Assembly: GCA_902619375.1 (NCBI GenBank) | Contig: CACNEB010000003.1 | Span: 1 to 64,000 of the forward strand | Origin: an uncultured Alphaproteobacteria bacterium | Lineage (GTDB): Bacteria; Pseudomonadota; Alphaproteobacteria; HIMB59 | DNA: 64,000 nucleotides | Direction: 5' to 3' | In this document: piece after piece, positions 19,494-27,894 of the stretch | How positions within the stretch are numbered: position 1 is the stretch's first letter | Layout of the letters: each line of letters begins with the position of its first letter | Notes under the pieces: generated by a model | Told to the model about the DNA's origin: nothing | The model's database searches: none | What the model saw: the letters and a program-made list of their open reading frames with translations, nothing else | Made by a program: the position numbers and the translations under genes

Positions 19494-19521
19494 TTGACTT
19501 TATAAAAAAAATTAGTATAAA
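19494..19521 (+). promoter_or_regulatory. Sigma-70-like promoter for a possible small RNA
   Basis: TTGACT (19494-19499), 16 bases, then TATAAA (19516-19521). A start at about 19528 would fall at the foot of the hairpin described next. Confidence 0.5.
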
Positions 19522-19527
19522 CACCAA

Positions 19528-19590
19528 TCAAAAACTAGCTCCATCCTTATTCCTATCCTTACTTATTCCTCCGGGGCTAGTTTTTATAAT
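19528..19590 (+). ncRNA. Candidate small RNA with pyrimidine-rich loop and intrinsic terminator
   Basis: AAAAACTAGC (19530-19539) pairs with GCTAGTTTTT (19576-19585), with CC/GG extending the stem past one mismatch. The roughly 30-nt loop is almost purely pyrimidine, with repeated TCCTTA/TTCCTA units and a CCTCC that resembles the 16S anti-Shine-Dalgarno. The 3' arm runs into a T tract as in an intrinsic terminator. A promoter (19494-19521) sits just upstream. It could be a free ~60-nt RNA that binds Shine-Dalgarno sequences, or a leader/attenuator for the exonuclease gene at 19654. Confidence 0.45.
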
Positions 19591-19653
19591 CTCTCAAAAT
19601 TACAAATTAAACTTAAACTTTATTATAATATTTATTTGATATAATTTTTTAAT

Positions 19654-21081
19654 ATGAGTGATCATTATATTTTCTGGGATCTCGAAACAACAGGTCGTAA
19701 TGATAAATTTAATCAAATAACACAAGTTGGTGCTGTGTTAACCAATAATAAATTTGAAGTTAAAGACAAATTAGAAATACATAGTAAGTTAAGAGAGGGA
19801 AAATGGTTCGAGCCAGGTGCTTTAATAACAACTGGTGTAGATCCAACTAGTTTAATACAAAATAATTACCCAAATTATTATGAAGCTAGTGCACAATTGT
19901 ATGAAACATTTCAACAATGGTCATCCTCATCAGCCATTTTTGTAGGTTTCAATAATATAAATTTTGATGAACCCTTTTTACGACAAGCACTTTATCAAAA
20001 CTTATTACCTGAAATTTATATGACTGTGACTAACAATAATGTGCGTATGGATGTTTTTGATATATTAAGATTAGTTTCAGTTTATAGCCCTGAACATATT
20101 AAATTTAATACTGACGATCAAGGATATCCAATACTTAAATTAGATGAGATTTCTAAACTAAATAATATATCAATAAATTATGATGCAGGCCCTCATGATG
20201 CTGTTTTTGATAGCTTAATTACATTGGAACTTAATAAAATATTAAATGTAAGGTGTCCAAAGATTTGGAACTCTGCATATGAATTTCGACATAGAGACAC
20301 TCCTAAGAGATTCATGCTAGATAATTTAGTTTTTACAAACACGACCTTTTGGGGAAGAAGACCCACAATCAAAGCTCAAACTTTAATTGGAGGCATTCCG
20401 TCAAGAAATCATCACTATTTAGTTTATAATTTGCTTTTTGATCCTGTTAAAATCATAGAATTAGAAGATAAAGATTTAATTAAGAAAATGAATGATGGGG
20501 CTAAAAGAATTTGTGAAGTTTTTGATGGGTCAAAGTCAAAAACACTTTTAAATGAAAGTTATTCATTCAAAGATAATAAATATGCAGAAATAGGAGTAGA
20601 TGAACTTAGAAAAAGAGCAAATTTTATTAAAAAAAATGAGGAATTTTGCTCTCGTCTAATTAAACTTCACCTCTCAAATCAAAAAGAATGGCCTGAACCA
20701 TTTAATGTTGAGGATAGAATATTTGAGAGTTTCCCATCGCATCAAGATAAAAAATTAATGATTGATTTTCATATTGCACCGAACGATAAGAAATATGAAA
20801 TTGCAAAACAATTTAAAGATGACCGATATAAAGAAATAGCTGTGCGAATTTTATATGAAATAGCCCCCCACACTCTGCCTGAAAATGATAAAAGAAATTA
20901 TGAATTTGAAATTAAAGAGCGTTTTAATGATGATGATAAATCTAAATGGAATTCTAAAAATAAAATTCTCTCTAGTTTAGAGACCGACCTAGATAAAATG
21001 ATTAAAGATGAGGATGAAAAAATTCAGTTTAAACAAAAAGTTATAACATTTTTAAATAATGAATCTGCAAAATGGAATTAA
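19654..21081 (+). CDS. sbcB: Exodeoxyribonuclease I (SbcB family)
   Basis: A 475-residue 3'-5' exonuclease on single-stranded DNA, used in repair and recombination. The DEDD nuclease start is FWDLETTGRN (D9, E11), followed by ITQVGAVL and FVGFNNINFDEPFLRQALYQ. The third acidic motif is GPHDAVFDSL near residue 180. The C-terminal half is the ExoI-specific SH3-like and helical part. Length equals the E. coli enzyme (475). Convergent with the RmlA-like gene. Confidence 0.95.
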   Translation: MSDHYIFWDLETTGRNDKFNQITQVGAVLTNNKFEVKDKLEIHSKLREGKWFEPGALITTGVDPTSLIQNNYPNYYEASAQLYETFQQWSSSSAIFVGFNNINFDEPFLRQALYQNLLPEIYMTVTNNNVRMDVFDILRLVSVYSPEHIKFNTDDQGYPILKLDEISKLNNISINYDAGPHDAVFDSLITLELNKILNVRCPKIWNSAYEFRHRDTPKRFMLDNLVFTNTTFWGRRPTIKAQTLIGGIPSRNHHYLVYNLLFDPVKIIELEDKDLIKKMNDGAKRICEVFDGSKSKTLLNESYSFKDNKYAEIGVDELRKRANFIKKNEEFCSRLIKLHLSNQKEWPEPFNVEDRIFESFPSHQDKKLMIDFHIAPNDKKYEIAKQFKDDRYKEIAVRILYEIAPHTLPENDKRNYEFEIKERFNDDDKSKWNSKNKILSSLETDLDKMIKDEDEKIQFKQKVITFLNNESAKWN

Positions 21082-21083
21082 GG

Positions 21084-21965
21084 TTAATTTCGAGTTAGAT
21101 ATTCTTTGATATATTGTCCGTAATCAGATTTAATTAATTTTTCTGCAATATCATTTAGATTGCTTTTGTTTATAAATCCTTGTTCGTATGAGGCTATTTC
21201 ATAAGAGCCAATTTTTACATCATTATTTTGCTCATATAATTTTACTTTATGTGCTGCCTCTAGTAGAGCATTTGCATTTCCAGTATCGTGCCAAACAATT
21301 GACTCATCTAAAATTTCTAAAGCGAGTTTTTTTTCTGATAAATATATTTTAATTAAATCAGTTATTTCTAATTCACCTCTGTTAGATGGTTTAAGAGTTT
21401 TTGCAAATTTTGAAGCCTCAGAGTCAAAAAAATATAAACCAGGAATGATCAAATTACTTTTTGGCTTTGAAGGTTTTTCCTCAATATCAACAATATTTTT
21501 ATTGTTATCCAATTCAATAACACCAAATTTTTCTGGATCTGGAACTGGCAATCCAAATACACATCCACCGTTCTCTTGCATCTTCAGAAGAGCAGAATTT
21601 GCATGATCAAGATAATTTTTTCCAAGAAAAACATTATCACTTAAAGCTAAAACTGATGGGCTGCCATCTAAATATTTTTCAGCAATAAAGTAAGCATCTG
21701 CGATCCCCCTTTGAATTTTTTGGATTTCATACGAAAAATTTAGACCAACCTCTGCACCTGTTCCAAATGTTTTTTTGAATATTGAAAGGTCGTCCTCTTT
21801 GACAATAAATAATATATCGTTAATTCCTAATCTTACTAAAGTTTCAATTGGGTAATAAATCATGGGTTTATCATAAAGAGGTAATAAAGGTTTTGATGTA
21901 GGTATTGTTGCGGGCATTAATCTTGTACCCTTACCAGCAGCAAGAATAATACCTTTAGTTTTCAT
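21084..21965 (-). CDS. rmlA: Sugar nucleotidyltransferase, RmlA-like (glucose-1-phosphate thymidylyltransferase type)
   Basis: A 293-residue enzyme that activates glucose-1-phosphate with a nucleoside triphosphate for surface sugar synthesis. The start KGIILAAGKGTRLMPAT with SKPLLPLYDKPMIYYPIETL is the RmlA/RfbA signature, and LALSDNVFLG holds the metal Asp. Length equals typical RmlA. A UTP-using GalU relative cannot be fully excluded. Other rml genes are not in the window. It overlaps the CBS-domain gene by 4 nt. Confidence 0.82.
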   Translation of the reverse strand: MKTKGIILAAGKGTRLMPATIPTSKPLLPLYDKPMIYYPIETLVRLGINDILFIVKEDDLSIFKKTFGTGAEVGLNFSYEIQKIQRGIADAYFIAEKYLDGSPSVLALSDNVFLGKNYLDHANSALLKMQENGGCVFGLPVPDPEKFGVIELDNNKNIVDIEEKPSKPKSNLIIPGLYFFDSEASKFAKTLKPSNRGELEITDLIKIYLSEKKLALEILDESIVWHDTGNANALLEAAHKVKLYEQNNDVKIGSYEIASYEQGFINKSNLNDIAEKLIKSDYGQYIKEYLTRN

Positions 21966-22438
21966 GCCCAGCCAAATGACTTAACAAGAAATAATATTGG
22001 AATAATCATACATATAAATGTAATTAAAAATATATTTAGTTTTGTGCTATCTCTAACAGAGCTTATAAGGTCTCTATGAGAAATAAAATTTATTAATTTA
22101 TTTTGATCATCTACTACTGGTAGGTGTCTTATGTTATTTTCCCCCATAATTTTTATTGCAATTTCTGAGGAGGTTTTTAAGTCTACAGTTATAATTTCTG
22201 ATGTCATAATATCTGATGCTGTGACCAAATCTGGATCTCTACCGTCTTTGACACATTTTCTGACTATGTCTCTTTCTGAAACAACACCAAGTAATGTTTT
22301 TTGTTCATTCAATATAGGAACGGCACCTATATTTTTTATATCCATACTATCTGCTATTTCGCTTACTATAGACTCTGGACCAAAAGATATATATTCATCA
22401 TTAAGCCTAATCTTTTTAATGTCCTTAATACTTGGCAT
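21962..22438 (-). CDS. CBS-domain pair protein with C-terminal membrane anchor
   Basis: A 158-residue protein with two CBS repeats (about 15-75 and 80-130; GAVPILNEQKTLLGVVSERDI and NIRHLPVVDDQNKLINFISHRD). A single hydrophobic segment near the C-terminus (ITFICMIIPILFLVKSFG) is likely a membrane anchor. CBS pairs bind adenine nucleotides and act as energy sensors. The partner is unknown. The stop overlaps the RmlA-like start by 4 nt, so expression is coupled. Confidence 0.8.
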   Translation of the reverse strand: MPSIKDIKKIRLNDEYISFGPESIVSEIADSMDIKNIGAVPILNEQKTLLGVVSERDIVRKCVKDGRDPDLVTASDIMTSEIITVDLKTSSEIAIKIMGENNIRHLPVVDDQNKLINFISHRDLISSVRDSTKLNIFLITFICMIIPILFLVKSFGWA

Positions 22439-22541
22439 TAACCCATTATATAGGCATAGAGGGATTTAAATAAATTAAGCGTATTGAAGCACTTTTAAGT
22501 CTTCAAAAACTATAATTTTTCGCATATTGTTGATTGAAATA

Positions 22542-23537
22542 ATGTTTAGATTTTTTAACTCAAAAAAATGGTTTTTATGGGCTTGGGCTGGCTCAGCAGC
22601 TATATTGGGTAGTCTTTGGGTTCAAGTAGAAATTGATGTTAGGATCAATGAGTGGTTTGGTACTTTTTATGACATGATTCAAAAAGCTCTTGCTGAACCA
22701 AATTCAATTACGATTGAAGAATACTGGGCAGGCTTACTTTCTTTTATAACCCTTGCTGGAATATATGTTGCAATTGCCGTTTTGGTAAGTTTTTTTACTG
22801 CACATTTTCTATTTAGGTGGAGAACTGCAATGGTTGAGTGGTATCACAGTGTTTATAACTACGCGCGCACTATTGAAGGTGCTGCTCAGAGAGTGCAAGA
22901 AGACACCATTAAGTTTGGTAGAATTATGGAGGGATTAGGAACAAGTTTAATAGAGTCTGTTATGATAATTGTTCAATTTTTACCAATTTTATTAGGTTTA
23001 AGCGCTGGGATTCCAATATTCTTTTTTGGAGATTGGGAGTATGGTTTAGTTGTTGGTGCTTTAATTTGGTCAGTTGGTGGAACAGTTTTTTTAATTCTTC
23101 TTGGAATAATTCTACGCCTTGTAGGTGTAGAATATGATTTACAAAAACAAGAAGCGGCTTATCGCAAAGTTTTAGTCATTGCTGAGGATGATGAAACCGT
23201 TCGCCCTAAGACGATAGAAGAACTATTTGATGATGTAAGAAAAATTCATTTTTTATCATATATAAGATACTTATATTTCAATATTGGGAGAATAGCATAC
23301 CTACAAGCTAATGTTTTAAGTGCTTATGTATTTTTAGCACCTGCTATTGTAGCTGGAATTATCACTCTTGGTGTTATGCAACAAATTATTCGTGCTTTTG
23401 GAAGGGTTGAGGGATCTATGCAATATTTATTAAAGTCCTGGCCAACGATTATTGAGTTAGCGAGTGTATATAAAAGACTTAGAGAATTTGAAAGAAGACT
23501 TAAAGCTACTGCAGATACTGCCAAGGTGTCTGAATAA
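22542..23537 (+). CDS. sbmA: SbmA/BacA-family peptide transporter, short form
   Basis: A 331-residue inner-membrane protein of the SbmA/BacA type, a proton-driven importer of antimicrobial peptides and other bulky solutes. Matching motifs are FYDLIQ-like GTFYDMIQKAL, HFLFRWRTAMVEWYH, IEGAAQRVQEDTIKFGR, and the C-terminal GSMQYLLKSWPTIIELASVYKRLREFE. It lacks roughly the first 70 residues (first helices) of E. coli SbmA and begins at the equivalent of its next helix. The ATG at 22542 is preferred; TTG codons at 22527 and 22530 are possible. Confidence 0.9.
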   Translation: MFRFFNSKKWFLWAWAGSAAILGSLWVQVEIDVRINEWFGTFYDMIQKALAEPNSITIEEYWAGLLSFITLAGIYVAIAVLVSFFTAHFLFRWRTAMVEWYHSVYNYARTIEGAAQRVQEDTIKFGRIMEGLGTSLIESVMIIVQFLPILLGLSAGIPIFFFGDWEYGLVVGALIWSVGGTVFLILLGIILRLVGVEYDLQKQEAAYRKVLVIAEDDETVRPKTIEELFDDVRKIHFLSYIRYLYFNIGRIAYLQANVLSAYVFLAPAIVAGIITLGVMQQIIRAFGRVEGSMQYLLKSWPTIIELASVYKRLREFERRLKATADTAKVSE

Positions 23538-23646
23538 ATATCTTTGACATCACGTAAACAGAGCTCAAAGTAATTAAAATAATAATTATCCATACCCACC
23601 TATTTTTCTTGTCATAGTTTTCGCCATTCTTATTAGGATCAACCAT
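23506..23646 (-). CDS. Possible 46-residue single-span membrane protein
   Basis: ATG at 23646 reads MVDPNKNGENYDKKNRWVW and then a strongly hydrophobic helix (residues 17-34), ending at a TAG at 23506. The polar, charged head and one helix look like a genuine small membrane protein. Its last ten codons run antisense to the end of sbmA (31-nt overlap). No clear Shine-Dalgarno. It lies just downstream of the GNAT gene on the same strand. Confidence 0.4.
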   Translation of the reverse strand: MVDPNKNGENYDKKNRWVWIIIILITLSSVYVMSKIFIQTPWQYLQ

Positions 23647-23677
23647 AATAATTAAATATAATATTAAATAATCAAAA

Positions 23678-24106
23678 TCAATTAGGCTTTTTTAAATATC
23701 TTGTTCTATTAACAACGGTATAATTTTTAAAAAGCTTCTGAGCAAGTAAATTACTTTTTTCTACACCATTTATAATAAGGTCGAGTTTTTGATCTTTAGC
23801 TATTTCCTCTAGTTTATTCATTAAAGATCTTGCAACACCAATTTTTCTAAAGTCTGGCAAAACGTAAAGTACATCTAATAAAATATTCTTCTCAAAATAA
23901 GTCTCATTAATTTTTGCAACAACAATACCCATAAATTTGTCTGCATTTTTTGCCGCAAATGCGAAATAATCATCTTGAAATATATTCGACCAAAATAGGT
24001 TGAAATTAACCTCTTCAAATTGAAAAGAATTTGATGACGCACTTTCATTTATAATTTCTTTCCAGCTCTTAAGATGAATTTCTTTTGGTTTTTCTATTGT
24101 AAACAT
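23678..24106 (-). CDS. GNAT-family N-acetyltransferase
   Basis: A 142-residue single-domain acetyltransferase. The acetyl-CoA loop is in LYVLPDFRKIGVARSLMNKLEEIA (R-x-x-G-x-A/G pattern near residue 90), and the beta-strand LDVLYVLP precedes it. Such enzymes acetylate small amines, peptides or protein termini. The substrate is not evident from sequence or neighbours. Confidence 0.85.
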   Translation of the reverse strand: MFTIEKPKEIHLKSWKEIINESASSNSFQFEEVNFNLFWSNIFQDDYFAFAAKNADKFMGIVVAKINETYFEKNILLDVLYVLPDFRKIGVARSLMNKLEEIAKDQKLDLIINGVEKSNLLAQKLFKNYTVVNRTRYLKKPN

Positions 24107-24206
24107 TTGCCTATCAATTTAACAATTAATTTTGTTCATTTACACGAATAATTAATTATAGACTTGATCTTGATAGGATAAGCCTTATTTCTATAATAAA
24201 ATATTT

Positions 24207-24791
24207 ATGTATGAAAATTTAAAAAAATATATCGAGTCTATTAAAGCAAGAGATCCTGCTGCAACTTCCTTATTGCTCGTAATTTTAACTTACCCTGGGG
24301 TTAAAGCGTTGTTTTTTCACAGAATAGCAAATTTCATTTGGGGGCTTAATTTAAAAATTTTAGGAAGAATGATTTCTCAATTATCAAGATTTTTAACTGG
24401 AATAGAAATTCATCCTGCTGCAAAAATAGGGAAGAATTTTTTTATAGATCATGGAATGGGTGTTGTAATTGGTGAGACTGCTGAAATTGGAAATAATGTC
24501 ACTGTTTATCACGGTGTGACATTGGGAGGAATATCACCTGCTATCAAAGCTTCAGAACAAGTTGGTTTAAAAAGACACCCTACTCTTGAAGATGATGTCA
24601 TAGTAGGATCTGGTGCACAGATATTAGGTCCTGTTTTAATAAAGAGTTGTGCACGAATTGGCTCAAATGCAGTTGTTACAAAAGACGTGCCTAAAGGTGG
24701 AATAATGGTTGGCGTCCCAGCTAAAAATATTAATTCAGGTAACAAAAAAACAGACTCTTCATTTAAACCATACGCTGTGACTAAAAAATAA
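24207..24791 (+). CDS. cysE: Serine O-acetyltransferase (CysE, short form)
   Basis: A 194-residue hexapeptide-repeat enzyme that makes O-acetylserine for cysteine synthesis. The left-handed helix motifs [21 protein letters not shown] and [11 protein letters not shown] hold the catalytic Asp/His pair; [15 protein letters not shown] follows. The N-terminal helical part is shorter than in E. coli CysE, as in the EpsC-like form common in small genomes. No cysK nearby. Confidence 0.92.
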   Translation: MYENLKKYIESIKARDPAATSLLLVILTYPGVKALFFHRIANFIWGLNLKILGRMISQLSRFLTGIEIHPAAKIGKNFFIDHGMGVVIGETAEIGNNVTVYHGVTLGGISPAIKASEQVGLKRHPTLEDDVIVGSGAQILGPVLIKSCARIGSNAVVTKDVPKGGIMVGVPAKNINSGNKKTDSSFKPYAVTKK

Positions 24792-24802
24792 AATAATTTA
24801 AT

Positions 24803-25792
24803 TCAAATTAATTCAATCCGACTCATAAGTTCATCAGATATGAAAATATTCTTTTTTACATTTTCATTAAATTTATTCAAACGTTTTGAGCCAGGAAGCC
24901 TTGACCCCTCTTGAGTTGTGATAGAATTAACTAGTTCTTGTAAATATGAATCATAATCTGAGTTAAATTTTTTTGGATTTATAGCTATAAAAAATTGACC
25001 TGTGGAAGGAGGACCTCCATCCTCTCCTGCAAATGAAGAGGCTTTTGTCCCTAAATTTCCTCCAGCAACACAAGATGCTAATATTTCAACCATTAAACCT
25101 GCACCAAAACCTTTATATCCTCCGGTGGGAGCCATAGTCCCTTTAAGAGCATCTTTAGCGTTTGTTGTAACATTGCCATCTTTATCGAATGCCCATCCCT
25201 CAGGAATTGGTTCATCTAGTTTTGCTCTTACAGAAATTTCACTTTTTGCAACCACACTGGCAGATTGATCAATAATAATTAAAACCTCTTTATTTTGAGG
25301 AGCGGCTATTGAATAAGGATTAGTTCCTATCACTGGCTTAATGCTTCCAATAGGAGCAATTGAAGCTGGCGCATTAGTGAAACCTATTCCTATTAAATTT
25401 TTCTCTGCAATTCTTTTGGTATGAAAGCCAAGAACTCCGCAATTATATGAATTGTTAACAGACATACATGATATACCCTCATTTTTACTCATTTCACATA
25501 AAAGCTTAAGTCCCATATTAATAGCAGTGTGAGCAAAACCATTATCTGCATTTACCTTGATTGACGAGCTAGAAATTTGCTCCAGTTTTGGTGAGGCATG
25601 GCCGTTAATCTTACCTATTCTTAAATGGTTGCAATATATGGGTAAATAGTGAAAACCATGACTTTTTATTCCACTGAACTCTGCGTCAAGTATTCCATCA
25701 ATAATTCCTAGGCTATTTTCCTTAATACATCCTGATTTTATTAGCTTTTTAGAGGCGAGGCTTTGGGCTTGAGATTTATTTAAAAAAGGCAT
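24803..25792 (-). CDS. Malate/L-lactate dehydrogenase family (Ldh_2) oxidoreductase
   Basis: A 329-residue NAD(P)H-dependent enzyme of the Ldh_2 fold, which is distinct from classical lactate dehydrogenase. The catalytic-His motif is GIKSHGFHYLP near residue 38, followed by VNNSYNCGVLGFHTKRIAEKN-type and GTNPYSIAAP motifs. Relatives reduce 2-oxo acids, ureidoglycolate, sulfolactate or cyclic imines such as pyrroline-2-carboxylate. The substrate is not decided. It lies just before, and divergent from, the betaine-type transporter, so proline-betaine-type chemistry is possible but only inferred. Confidence 0.85.
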   Translation of the reverse strand: MPFLNKSQAQSLASKKLIKSGCIKENSLGIIDGILDAEFSGIKSHGFHYLPIYCNHLRIGKINGHASPKLEQISSSSIKVNADNGFAHTAINMGLKLLCEMSKNEGISCMSVNNSYNCGVLGFHTKRIAEKNLIGIGFTNAPASIAPIGSIKPVIGTNPYSIAAPQNKEVLIIIDQSASVVAKSEISVRAKLDEPIPEGWAFDKDGNVTTNAKDALKGTMAPTGGYKGFGAGLMVEILASCVAGGNLGTKASSFAGEDGGPPSTGQFFIAINPKKFNSDYDSYLQELVNSITTQEGSRLPGSKRLNKFNENVKKNIFISDELMSRIELI

Positions 25793-25929
25793 TTAAAAAA
25801 ATTAGATAGGTTTATTATTTGTAATCAAGTTAATTAAACAAAGTACGACAAATAAACACTATAAATAATTTGCATGATATGGAACTAAATGTTTAACTAT
25901 CTTATAGATATATCTAAAAAGGAGGAAAT

Positions 25930-26934
25930 ATGTCAATATTTCGTATATTTACTGCTATTTTCCTTGCATTAGGGATAACTTCTATCTCTAGTAGTGCTAA
26001 GGCAAGTTGTGGTGATGTAACAATTGCAGAGATGAACTGGGCTTCTGCTCAGGTTATTGCTCACATCGATGCTACAATACTCGAGTATGGTTATGGATGT
26101 GATGTTGAATTAATTCCTGGTGATACAATGCCTACATCTACATCTCTTATTGAGAAAGGTGAGCCATCAATCGCTCCTGAGCTGTGGTCTCAAAACCTAA
26201 AGCAAGTTTTAGATCCAGCTGAAGCTGAAGGTCTTATCAAAAACGTAGGTAAAGTATTTGAAAATGGTGGAGAAGAAGGTTTTTTTATCCCAACTTACAT
26301 TGCAGAAGCTAATGGTATCGTCACTATTGAAGATGCTCTTGCAAGACCTGATTTATTCCCACACCCTGAAGACTCAAGCGTAGCTGGTTTCTACGGTTGT
26401 CCTGCAGGTTGGAACTGTCAGATCACCACTACACAAATGTTTAAAGCTTATGGTATGGCTGATGCTGGTTTTGAATTTATTGATCCAGGTTCAGGTGGAG
26501 CTCTTGCAGGTGCGATGGGTGAAGCATACAATAAAGGTGAAGGTTGGATGGGCTACTACTGGGGTCCAACAGCTATCCTTGGTAAGTATGACATGACTAA
26601 GCTTGATGAAGGCGTTGATCATAATTATGAAACTTGGATTTCTGAGATCAATGACTTAGAAGTAGCAGCTCCAGGTAAAAATAGATATCCTGCATCTACT
26701 GTTGAAACCTATGTTGGCTCAGACATGCTCGATAATTATGTGGTAATGAACTATCTTGAAAAGAGAAGTTTTCCAAATACATTATTATCACAAATGTTAG
26801 CATGGAAAGATGGCGAACAAGCTGAAGCTTCAGAGGCTGCTGAACACTTCTTATTAGAAAATGAAGATGTTTGGAAGAACTGGACTTCTGCAGATGCCAG
26901 AATAGCTATTAAAAAAGAACTAGGAATGATGTAA
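25930..26934 (+). CDS. proX: Periplasmic substrate-binding protein of a glycine betaine/DMSP-type ABC transporter
   Basis: A 334-residue OpuAC/ProX-family protein with a signal peptide (cleavage near SAKA-SCGD, residue 25). Aromatic residues that could cage a quaternary ammonium or sulfonium head are visible in EMNWASAQV, APELWSQN, PAGWNCQI and GWMGYYWGPTA. An optimal Shine-Dalgarno, GGAGG, sits at 25921-25925. Codon use is more careful than in its neighbours, fitting a highly expressed binding protein. A strong hairpin follows, before the permease gene. Substrate could be glycine betaine, proline betaine or DMSP. Confidence 0.93.
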   Translation: MSIFRIFTAIFLALGITSISSSAKASCGDVTIAEMNWASAQVIAHIDATILEYGYGCDVELIPGDTMPTSTSLIEKGEPSIAPELWSQNLKQVLDPAEAEGLIKNVGKVFENGGEEGFFIPTYIAEANGIVTIEDALARPDLFPHPEDSSVAGFYGCPAGWNCQITTTQMFKAYGMADAGFEFIDPGSGGALAGAMGEAYNKGEGWMGYYWGPTAILGKYDMTKLDEGVDHNYETWISEINDLEVAAPGKNRYPASTVETYVGSDMLDNYVVMNYLEKRSFPNTLLSQMLAWKDGEQAEASEAAEHFLLENEDVWKNWTSADARIAIKKELGMM

Positions 26935-26949
26935 ATCATTTAAATTTAG

Positions 26950-26980
26950 CCCCCCTTAATTAGTTAAGGGGGGTTTTTTT
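26950..26980 (+). terminator. Strong intrinsic terminator between proX and proW
   Basis: CCCCCCTTAA, a TTAG loop, TTAAGGGGGG, then seven T. The placement inside the transporter operon suggests partial termination, giving more binding protein than membrane components. Confidence 0.9.
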
Positions 26981-27003
26981 AATAACAAATACCTTTTATT
27001 TTA

Positions 27004-27894
27004 ATGTCTAATTTTTTCACTGAGTTTCCTGAAATGCCTAAAGCCACTTATCGTGGTATGAAAAAGGCAATTGATGCTGGATATAAAGATTTTGCAAGAG
27101 AATGGGGAGATACAATTGATGCTATTTTCAACCCATTATTAAAATTATTAGTTTTTTTTGAAGATTTATTAATTGCCACACCATGGCCCATTTTCATGAT
27201 TGTCTTAATGGCTCTCACCTATTGGGGAAGTAGAAGTATAAAATTATGTGTTTCTACTTTTCTAGCTTTTGTATTTATTGGTTACTTCCAAATGTGGGAG
27301 GAAACTATGAGCACGATAGCTATTATTCTCACATCTGTGATTATGGCTGTAGTAATTGGTCTTCCAACAGGTATCGCAATGTCTCGTTCTGATCGCACTG
27401 AAAAAATAGTCACTCCAATATTAGACGTTATGCAAACAATGCCCCCATTTGTTTACCTTATTCCTATTGTTATGCTAATGGGTATTGGAAAAATACCTGG
27501 CCTTATATCTGTTGTTATCTATGCTATACCTCCTCTCATAAGACTAACTAACCTTGGAATAAGAGAAGTAGATCAAGAAGCACTTGAAGCAGCTGATGCT
27601 TTTGGAGCAACAAAAAGGCAAAAATTATTTGAAGTTCAGCTTCCCTTGGCCTTACCAACTATTTTTGCAGGAATTAATCAAACGATTATGATGGCACTTG
27701 CTATGGTTATAATTGCTTCGATGATTGGCGTCAAAGGACTAGGTCAACCTGTGCTACAATCAATTTATAATCAATACTTTACTAAAGGAGTATTATATGG
27801 GTTGGCAATTGTAATCGTTGCGATTGTTTTCGATCGAGTCTCTCAATCATATGGAAAGCGTATTCAAAAGCATCGCTCTGGAAAACTTATCTAA
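27004..27894 (+). CDS. proW: Betaine-type ABC transporter permease
   Basis: A 296-residue inner-membrane permease of the ProW/OpuAB family. The hydrophobic core begins near residue 50. The coupling loop REVDQEALEAADAFGATKRQKLFEVQLPLALPTI (EAA motif) is well preserved near residue 197, and GINQTIMMALAMVIIASMIG follows. It overlaps proV by one base. Works with the upstream binding protein. Confidence 0.95.
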   Translation: MSNFFTEFPEMPKATYRGMKKAIDAGYKDFAREWGDTIDAIFNPLLKLLVFFEDLLIATPWPIFMIVLMALTYWGSRSIKLCVSTFLAFVFIGYFQMWEETMSTIAIILTSVIMAVVIGLPTGIAMSRSDRTEKIVTPILDVMQTMPPFVYLIPIVMLMGIGKIPGLISVVIYAIPPLIRLTNLGIREVDQEALEAADAFGATKRQKLFEVQLPLALPTIFAGINQTIMMALAMVIIASMIGVKGLGQPVLQSIYNQYFTKGVLYGLAIVIVAIVFDRVSQSYGKRIQKHRSGKLI

